The notes under the pieces were generated by a model. It was given only the letters and a program-made list of their open reading frames with translations. It was not told where the DNA came from and ran no database searches. Shown in pieces: positions 8,201 to 12,131 of a stretch of 12,131 nucleotides of DNA; the first letter of the stretch is position 1, and each line of letters starts with the position of its first letter. Both the position numbers and the translations under genes were made by a program. The DNA lies in contig DYKH01000057.1 of the NCBI GenBank assembly GCA_020722685.1, positions 22,078-34,208 of the forward strand, given 5' to 3'. Origin of the DNA: Caldithrix sp. (GTDB taxonomy: Bacteria; KSB1; UBA2214; DYKH01).

Positions 8201-8741
8201 CATCGATGCCAACGTCCTCGGTAATACCCTCAGTTTCCCAGGAGGTCGAGCTGATGTGATGATCGTTGAAGTAGCCCGGAAGGGGTTTGAAATCCCACCA
8301 GTGCGTTTTATCCGGCGATTGCTCCGCAGCGCTGCGGTGAAAACGATCGGAAACGATATGGACGATGTTGCCGTTTGCATCCTTCACCTCGCCGGCAACG
8401 AAAAAGACGAAAACATAGCCATACTCCACGCCCGAACCCTTGGGCCAAGTCATGGGCCAGTTGGGGCCATCGATATAACCGTCGGCAAGCTGACCTTGGT
8501 TGACCCAGCCGGTCTCCACCAAGTTGCCGTCATGCTTGCCGAGACGAACGTACTTTTGCCATCCAGTCGCCGCCGCCTTGCGTAGAGCCGGAGAATAGCT
8601 GCGGCTGCTCAGATAACTCAAACCTGCGACGTTGTCCGATTTAGTATATTGCGCCTTTATGGCCTGCTCCTCCGCAAACACCGAGTCGGCCAGCAATGCC
8701 GCAAATAGTATCAGCCACACATTCTTTTTAGGGTATTGCAC
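5214..8741 (-). CDS. Large exported protein with Ca-loop-like segments, FnIII-like region and diverged sorting domain
   Basis: Exported 1175-residue protein of unknown function. It starts at GTG (8741): GAGGAG lies 5 nt upstream and a signal peptide follows (PKKNVWLILFAALLADSVFA, cut near residue 23). The N-terminal ~350 residues are aromatic-rich (WP, YYIR, WxRLAED) and match no domain I know. Acidic loops like EF-hand or thrombospondin-3 calcium loops lie at ~176-208 (DGYPG, NRNGVLD) and densely at ~402-510 (DDDLDGMVDE, DINNNGIWD, DINNNGKLD). Residues ~605-755 look fibronectin-III-like (YKIYKST, VTNGRTYYYAVVGVDKGY). Near 1078 is VPDPYIAASS, a probable counterpart of the NYPNPF motif, followed by FTSSGRLVRE, GIYFYHV and a final KLAIIK, typical of type-A sorting domains. 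It lies 81 bp after the TonB receptor gene and 94 bp before the porV-like gene. An analogue of a SusD-like receptor partner, exported by T9SS, is my inference; an orphan surface protein is the alternative. Confidence 0.85.
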   Translation of the reverse strand: MQYPKKNVWLILFAALLADSVFAEEQAIKAQYTKSDNVAGLSYLSSRSYSPALRKAAATGWQKYVRLGKHDGNLVETGWVNQGQLADGYIDGPNWPMTWPKGSGVEYGYVFVFFVAGEVKDANGNIVHIVSDRFHRSAAEQSPDKTHWWDFKPLPGYFNDHHISSTSWETEGITEDVGIDGYPGTNDFGEGDGIFQSAEDFNRNGVLDLSMINVSEWAAMSHMRETWPYDWPPQSYEGDDRAIGETRPGPCAGRWNGEYGYYIRADQESFYLMDDHENDEFAYYPFNLPGTDQPDTRPWPDGRRGLGVTVKVRNYQWVARLAEDLMISIYDITNYGKKLNKVVVGMYSDVDVGGSSGSDDANFDVVDDITYVWDKSGQSTQGLPTGYFGFAFLESPGLYQNRKDDDLDGMVDESQYNLEDEDGDWRRWEDINNNGIWDTEDTNYNGELENGEDINNNGKLDIEPVWDDTGSDGIGPDDEGYPGPDKNGTEANGQPEQGEPNYGKTDNDESDQVGLTSWYLKDVDSRVANDEEFWEVELLPGTFGIDEEYTRDVAFDYGSGFIEIESGKDGTQRYAIACLFGNDEKDIFRNKRTMQKIYDADYNFSKPPRLPILTTIASDQRVVLMWDSGSEKSRDPIYGPDFEMYKIYKSTDPTFSDIKTISDAFGNPLLYQPIAQFDLKDGLFGPHPIPLGGGSGTSGVDLGVAYDMGTDSGLRHSYVDTNVTNGRTYYYAVVGVDKGYNTDFVERGLSEIENLAPNSPTECSAIIQTDPLGRATFVDRNCAVVVPVEPSAGYLPPQTENGIQHLSGLGTGNIKVETMIPDSVKTGHTYRLTFVDDSSIEKFDKAFKTGLTKGAWLVDVTTGDTLFTPKTNLKSTQFEEKFLDGFKLYINNDDSVSVNWAGWVKGRSNVAGDPRGYDQQTHAIPRDYEVRVLDAAADTSYSAVPGRATLTNFSVYDITHPDSVKKVVFGLSEDATAPDSLKGILSHGDQIAIKAAPLVFNVGGKLTYIYTETSWRINFNLPRGVESDAQILPKKGDIFRFTTKKPFDRHDVFEFKMIGGDYSTARAQNQMDRIYTVPDPYIAASSLEPRLISQDVGRGERRLDFVNLPKECTISIFTSSGRLVREIQHSSEQEYGRESWDLRTKDGLEVSHGIYFYHVNAPSIGEKTGKLAIIK
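5217..5510 (-). other. Diverged type-A sorting domain of the 1175-residue protein
   Basis: Residues ~1078-1175. VPDPYIAASS stands where other sorting domains have NYPNPFNPTT. Then come RRLDFVNLP, CTISIFTSSGRLVREI, SWDLRTKDG, HGIYFYHV and GKTGK-like KTGKLAIIK at the end. The strand order and the basic-hydrophobic terminus match the family, but the Asn-Pro-Phe core is lost, so recognition by the T9SS is less certain than for the protein at 30-3806. Confidence 0.7.
7212..7532 (-). repeat. Acidic Asp/Asn-Gly calcium-loop-like repeat tract
   Basis: This codes for residues ~404-510 of the 1175-residue protein. DxDxDG-type loops are spaced 10-15 residues apart: DDDLDGMVDE, EDEDGDW, DINNNGIWDTED, NYNGELENGED, DINNNGKLDIE, then GSDGIGPDDEGYPGPD. 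The repeated DINNNG blocks are also nearly identical in DNA (two GTTGTTGATGTC-like stretches at about 7371-7383 and 7443-7455 on the plus strand), which suggests local duplication. Such loops bind calcium in EF-hand, dockerin and thrombospondin-3 proteins; binding here is inferred. Confidence 0.7.
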
Positions 8742-8746
8742 TTTTG

Positions 8747-8752
8747 CTCCTC
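8747..8752 (-). promoter_or_regulatory. Ribosome-binding site deciding the GTG start at 8741
   Basis: GAGGAG on the minus strand, 5 nt before GTG. With the signal peptide directly after it, this fixes the non-ATG start. Confidence 0.82.
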
Positions 8753-8822
8753 GAAGTTATCACGTTCGATATCTGTCTTAAAACCTATGGTCGCAATACT
8801 AGCAGATTTTTGAATGGGATGA

Positions 8823-11708
8823 TTAGAATTTCACGCCCATACCAAGCTGCACACGCCGAGGTTCGGAGAACCAATCAGGACGATTATCCCATTCACTCAT
8901 GGTAAATTGTCCCCCGCGCGCTAACATTTCTAATTGTACCTGCTCGTCCACCGGCAAACGAGCATTCTCCGTGGCGCGACCGGTCACCGAGTAGACATAG
9001 TTTTCGTTCAAGTGATCCAAAAGGTTATAGACTCGCAAAAAGACCGAGTAGGTGAACCGGCCGATCTTGAATTGCTTGTTGGCTTTCAGGTCCAGATTGT
9101 AGGTGATCGGCTTCAGGGCGCTGTTCTTGAACTCTCGATCCGGCAGTTGCAGTTGCTCGACGCTGCTGGGTGAGTACGGCAGCCCGCTGCCCCAGCTTCC
9201 AATCAGGCTGACGTTCCAGTTGCCCGGCTGCGAGATGTTCAAAGTCGCATTGACCGTATGCCGCTGATCCCAATCCAAGGCCAAAATCTGCCGCTCCGGG
9301 AACTGGATGGACTCGCCGCTCAAACGGGTGGCGACTTCGATCAACTGTAAAAAGTTGGGGTCCGAGGCACTGCCTTTGGCATATTGAAAGGTATAGTCGA
9401 TTCCGCCGGAAATCAAGCCGGTACGCAGCTTCTCGAAGGACAAGGTAAAGCCCTTGACGGCGCCATAGTCGCGATTGACATAGCGTGTATAACCGACTGC
9501 ATCAACCGTCTTGACCGATTCCAGACCCAATTGATTTCGGATGTCTTTGTAATACAGCGTTAGGTCCATAGCATAATCGGCGGCCAACTGTTGCTGCAAG
9601 CCGACTTCATAGGCGATGGTTTTTTCCGGCTGCAAATCCGCCTCACCGACGCGAGCACCGTCCAGCAGGAGCGAAGTCATGTTCACATCAATGGGCCGCT
9701 CAAACAGTTTTTCCAAGCTCGGCATCTGGAAAAAGTGGCCGTAGGATACGTGGAATGCGCCTTGATCGGATATCGGGAAAGAGAATCCCAAGCGCGGACT
9801 GACTTGAGTTTTTATCGTGGAGCTCTTCAAGTTATTGGGCTCTCCGATCTCGTCGGATAGAACTCGCTTGTTGACCACAGTATTGGCTTTTGGATCAAAA
9901 AGGTCAAAGCGAACGCCGGCATTGAGTACCAACTCTCCCAGCTCCACTTTGTCCTGAATATAAGCAGCAAACTCCAGCGGCTTGCGGGCGTAGTCTATGT
10001 AGCTGCCATCGGTGACGTTCGCCAACCGCAGCTTGGGGACGCCGTAGACATTGGACCAATTCTTCCAATAGTCGATCATCAAATCCAGATACTCGGAAAA
10101 CTCCAAGCCCTTGCCGCTGATCGCGTTGGTGTACTTGTAGCTTTTCCACGGATCGCTTTCCACCAAAGGCTGGTTGTTGTAATGAATGTCGTGCTGCCGG
10201 GCTTCAAAACCGATCTTGAGGAAATTGTGGTTATCGACCTGCCAGTTGATGTCGCCGTTGAGCATATAAAGCTTGCGCCGATTCCAGCCGCGTCCCCAGG
10301 AATGATCGCCTTGAATGAATCCGGTCTGGTCATCCGATGCTCCCAAAGGCAAATACCCCGTGTCGCCCGGATATTCGGCAATTTTGATGTCTTTGTACAA
10401 ATAAGCCTTGTAATAATTATGTTGGTAGGAAAAGCGCAAATTGTAAAACAGCTCCGGTATTGGACTGTGGCGAAACGAGAGGAAATGATGGTATGAAGTG
10501 CTATAGCCCTTAGCGCGACCGTCAGGCGCGTAACGCCAACTGTTGTCATAGCCGGTGCCTTCGCCTTTTGCCGCGAACAGCGAGTAGTTTATCCCAATTG
10601 CGGGTATGGGGATGTAGGACAATTTCCCGGTAAAAGTCAACCTTTCGCCGGGGGTCATAGGCACGGCCGCCCTATCGCCAGTCTTGAGCGAATCGGGCAC
10701 CGGGATGCGCCCGTAGCTGGACAACTCATCTGCGTAACGTTGGGTGAACCAATGACGAAAGGCATCGATCACCCACCCATCCTGAGCGTTATAACGGCGC
10801 TCACCGAATAGATAACCTTCGCTCTTGTTATAGCGTGCGGTGGTAAAAAAGCCCAATTTGGAGAGACCCAATACCGGCCCCGACAAAGTGGCCTGCAGGT
10901 CCCTCTCGCCAGTAGGATTGAAATCGTCGATGCCGATAAAACGCCCGGTCTTGTTGCTCACATTGTCGCCGGCAAAGGCCTGCACCTCGCCGTGAAACTC
11001 TCGTTCCGGATCCTTGGTCACCACATTGACGATGGCCGATTGGGCCGAGCCATATTCGGCGTTGAAAGTACCACTGATGACTTGCAGCTCTTTGATGATC
11101 GAGTTTTCGATGGCGACATTGCTTCCCCCTCCCTGAGAAAAGGCATCGGAAACGGATACACCGTCGATGAGATAAGCGACCTCGCGCGAGCGCCCACCGC
11201 GGAAGTGCATCTCCCCGCCGGAACCGGTGACGACTCCCGCCTGCAATTGGATGATCTCGCTCACTTCCTGCACCGGTAAGTCCTGAATGGTTTCCGCATC
11301 CACATAGGCCGCCGTGTTGGTGCGGTCGCGCTCGATAAGCGGACGTTCGGCTTCGATCACTACCGTTTCTCCGGCTATGACTTGTTGGGAGAGCACGATG
11401 TTCTGCGTGGTGGTGCGGTCAACATGCACTTTGACGTTCTCGATGGTGATCCCGCCATAGCCAATCATCGATGCTGACAGATTATAGCCGCCGGGCGGCA
11501 GGTTGATGATCTGAAAATAGCCATCCACATCCGTAGCCGCACCCCAGGTAGTGCCCACGAGAATCACGTTTACCCCGGGCAGGCCTTCGTTGGTTTCCTT
11601 ATCCAACACACGCCCGGAAATTTTTCCGGTGGTCCCGGCAAACGTGTTCACGAAAGCGAATAGACAGGCCATGGCAAAGATCAGGACGCTTTTATTTCGT
11701 GACTGCAT
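8823..11708 (-). CDS. TonB-dependent outer-membrane receptor with CarboxypepD-reg-like domain
   Basis: Energised outer-membrane uptake receptor, 961 residues; the ligand is unknown. The start is the ATG at 11708, with AGAGAGG 4 nt upstream and a signal peptide after it (MQSRNKSVLIFAMACLFAFV, cut near TFAG). Residues ~30-108 are a carboxypeptidase-regulatory-like beta-sandwich (GKISGRVLDKETNEGLPGVN, LPPGGYNLSASMIGY). A TonB-box-like ETVVIEAERP follows at ~114. The plug domain (~118-233) holds IIQLQAGVV, FRGGRSREVAYLIDGV and FNAEYGSAQSAIVNVVTKD. The 22-strand-type barrel fills the rest, with a late TonB-dependent receptor pattern (ISPQVSPRLGFSFPIS-like TQVSPRLGFSFP, HVSYGHFFQMPS) and a C-terminal aromatic GMGVKF. 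The N-terminal domain is shared with SusC-type receptors, but no SusD gene follows. It is the first gene after a strong promoter and probably heads the operon with the 1175-residue protein and the porV-like gene. Confidence 0.93.
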   Translation of the reverse strand: MQSRNKSVLIFAMACLFAFVNTFAGTTGKISGRVLDKETNEGLPGVNVILVGTTWGAATDVDGYFQIINLPPGGYNLSASMIGYGGITIENVKVHVDRTTTQNIVLSQQVIAGETVVIEAERPLIERDRTNTAAYVDAETIQDLPVQEVSEIIQLQAGVVTGSGGEMHFRGGRSREVAYLIDGVSVSDAFSQGGGSNVAIENSIIKELQVISGTFNAEYGSAQSAIVNVVTKDPEREFHGEVQAFAGDNVSNKTGRFIGIDDFNPTGERDLQATLSGPVLGLSKLGFFTTARYNKSEGYLFGERRYNAQDGWVIDAFRHWFTQRYADELSSYGRIPVPDSLKTGDRAAVPMTPGERLTFTGKLSYIPIPAIGINYSLFAAKGEGTGYDNSWRYAPDGRAKGYSTSYHHFLSFRHSPIPELFYNLRFSYQHNYYKAYLYKDIKIAEYPGDTGYLPLGASDDQTGFIQGDHSWGRGWNRRKLYMLNGDINWQVDNHNFLKIGFEARQHDIHYNNQPLVESDPWKSYKYTNAISGKGLEFSEYLDLMIDYWKNWSNVYGVPKLRLANVTDGSYIDYARKPLEFAAYIQDKVELGELVLNAGVRFDLFDPKANTVVNKRVLSDEIGEPNNLKSSTIKTQVSPRLGFSFPISDQGAFHVSYGHFFQMPSLEKLFERPIDVNMTSLLLDGARVGEADLQPEKTIAYEVGLQQQLAADYAMDLTLYYKDIRNQLGLESVKTVDAVGYTRYVNRDYGAVKGFTLSFEKLRTGLISGGIDYTFQYAKGSASDPNFLQLIEVATRLSGESIQFPERQILALDWDQRHTVNATLNISQPGNWNVSLIGSWGSGLPYSPSSVEQLQLPDREFKNSALKPITYNLDLKANKQFKIGRFTYSVFLRVYNLLDHLNENYVYSVTGRATENARLPVDEQVQLEMLARGGQFTMSEWDNRPDWFSEPRRVQLGMGVKF

Positions 11709-11712
11709 TTTA

Positions 11713-11720
11713 CCTCTCTT
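11713..11720 (-). promoter_or_regulatory. Ribosome-binding site of the TonB-dependent receptor
   Basis: AAGAGAGG on the minus strand, 4 nt from the ATG at 11708. It supports this start over the in-frame ATG at 11834, which has no purine-rich site and would place 42 charged residues before the signal peptide. Confidence 0.75.
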
Positions 11721-11757
11721 GGTTTGTTTCGGCGAGAAAAATGAAAGCTCTGACTCG

Positions 11758-11779
11758 AACAGAAAAAGCCGTTTCTGTT
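11758..11779 (-). other. Hairpin in the receptor leader RNA
   Basis: AACAGAAA and TTTCTGTT form a perfect 8-bp AU-rich stem with a 6-nt loop, 50 nt before the receptor ATG, inside the predicted ~170-nt leader. No riboswitch class was recognised. It could tune mRNA stability or translation, or be chance in an AT-rich leader. Confidence 0.4.
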
Positions 11780-11858
11780 TGGAAGGAGAGTTAATAAACA
11801 TTTGGCGAGAAAGCAGCGAATTCGATGTAAGCATAATAGCTTTTCGAGGGAGATGATC

Positions 11859-11874
11859 AGTTGTCTATACAACT
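11859..11874. promoter_or_regulatory. Candidate GntR/HutC-type operator at the transcription start
   Basis: Palindrome AGTTGT-CTAT-ACAACT. Its core TTGTCTATACAA fits the GT-N-TA-N-AC rule known for operators of the HutC subfamily of GntR repressors, with extra symmetric TT/AA flanks. It lies just downstream of the predicted +1 (about 11878), where a bound repressor would block transcription. The palindrome is directly visible; the regulator family is inferred, and no regulator gene is in the window. Confidence 0.5.
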
Positions 11875-11884
11875 AAACAGGCGC

Positions 11885-11913
11885 ATTTTAAAGAATTCTT
11901 GTCTTCTTGTCAA
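11885..11913 (-). promoter_or_regulatory. Sigma-70-type promoter driving the receptor gene
   Basis: On the minus strand, TTGACA (11908-11913, perfect -35) and TAAAAT (11885-11890, 5 of 6 bases of the -10) are separated by exactly 17 bp. The start point should be near 11878, giving a leader of about 170 nt before the ATG at 11708. It does not fit the Bacteroidota TTTG/TAnnTTTG pattern. It is the strongest promoter I see in the window and probably drives the receptor and the genes after it. Confidence 0.72.
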
Positions 11914-12106
11914 GAGAAATTTTGCCTTTTTTGGATGGAGTTACGAAATTGCTTCAGAAGTCGCTCACCAATCAGACTCCTTGCCAAACACTGCAACCGA
12001 CCCTCTACCGGGATTGCAAATGTACGTTTTCCGGATTAACCTCTGATAAGAGTCTCATGAAGAAATTGTTAATTCGACAGTAGTTTGGCAAAATTTTGAA
12101 TTCAAG
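11914..12106. other. Intergenic stretch upstream of the promoter, no gene seen
   Basis: AT-rich stretch with no credible coding frame. A 61-codon plus-strand frame (11861-12046) has a TTG start, no ribosome-binding site and runs through the promoter and operator. No tRNA or further clear promoter was recognised. Confidence 0.5.
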
Positions 12107-12114
12107 CCGTAGGA

Positions 12115-12130
12115 GGCGTCTCCAGACGCC
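12115..12130. repeat. Edge-truncated GC-rich palindrome, possible dispersed repeat
   Basis: GGCGTCT-CC-AGACGCC, 7-bp arms around 2 bases, within TAGGAGGCGTCTCCAGACGCCG, which reaches the last base of the window. It sits in AT-rich sequence and stands out by composition. It resembles short hairpins dispersed between genes in environmental genomes; the full extent is cut off. Confidence 0.5.
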
Positions 12131-12131
12131 G

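Noticed and set aside
5214..8741. SusD-family assignment for the protein after the TonB receptor
   Set aside because: There is no lipoprotein signal, the length is over twice that of SusD, and it has calcium loops, an FnIII-like region and a sorting domain. Only positional analogy remains.
11709..11834. In-frame upstream ATG extending the TonB receptor by 42 residues
   Set aside because: It has no Shine-Dalgarno sequence, and the extension would bury the signal peptide. The ATG at 11708 has AGAGAGG and a signal peptide directly after it.
1..12131. CRISPR array, phage, transposase, tRNA or rRNA genes
   Set aside because: No regularly spaced direct repeats, transposase or integrase motifs, or structured RNA gene signatures were seen on either strand.

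Overview
The window looks like chromosomal DNA from a Gram-negative bacterium of the wider Fibrobacterota-Chlorobiota-Bacteroidota (FCB) group. The best guess is a Calditrichota- or KSB1-like lineage rather than Bacteroidota proper. Evidence for the group: a TonB-dependent outer-membrane receptor, a PorV/PorQ-family outer-membrane protein, and two large secreted proteins with C-terminal type-A sorting domains of the type IX secretion (T9SS)/FlgD-Ig kind, one carrying the classic NYPNPFNPTT motif. Evidence against Bacteroidota proper: strong Shine-Dalgarno sequences (AAAGGAGG, GAGGAG, AGAGAGG) and a near-consensus TTGACA-17-TAAAAT promoter, where Bacteroidota normally lack Shine-Dalgarno sites and use a different -7/-33 promoter. 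The lineage is an inference from motifs; no database search was possible.

All four genes lie on the minus strand, so reading order runs from high to low coordinates. (1) 12131-11709: a truncated palindromic repeat at the window edge, an apparently empty stretch, a strong sigma-70-like promoter, a GntR/HutC-type operator candidate at the predicted transcription start, and a ~170-nt leader with a hairpin. (2) 11708-8823: TonB-dependent receptor with an N-terminal carboxypeptidase-regulatory-like domain. (3) 8741-5214: 1175-residue exported protein with calcium-loop-like acidic segments, a fibronectin-III-like region and a diverged sorting domain, starting at GTG. (4) 5206-5174: a perfect 33-bp palindrome. 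(5) 5119-4064: PorV/PorQ-family beta-barrel. (6) 4053-3960: an imperfect inverted-repeat element of an interspersed-repeat type. (7) 3806-30: 1258-residue exported protein made of four tandem copies of a two-domain (PPC-like) unit plus a canonical sorting domain.

A plausible reading is that the receptor, the calcium-loop protein and the PorV-like protein are one transcription unit. The receptor would form the energised outer-membrane pore. The large protein would be a T9SS-exported surface partner, a functional analogue of SusD, which is absent here. The PorV-like protein would shuttle sorting-domain cargo to the cell surface. The PPC-repeat protein is a second probable cargo, perhaps transcribed separately. 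The substrate cannot be read from the sequence.
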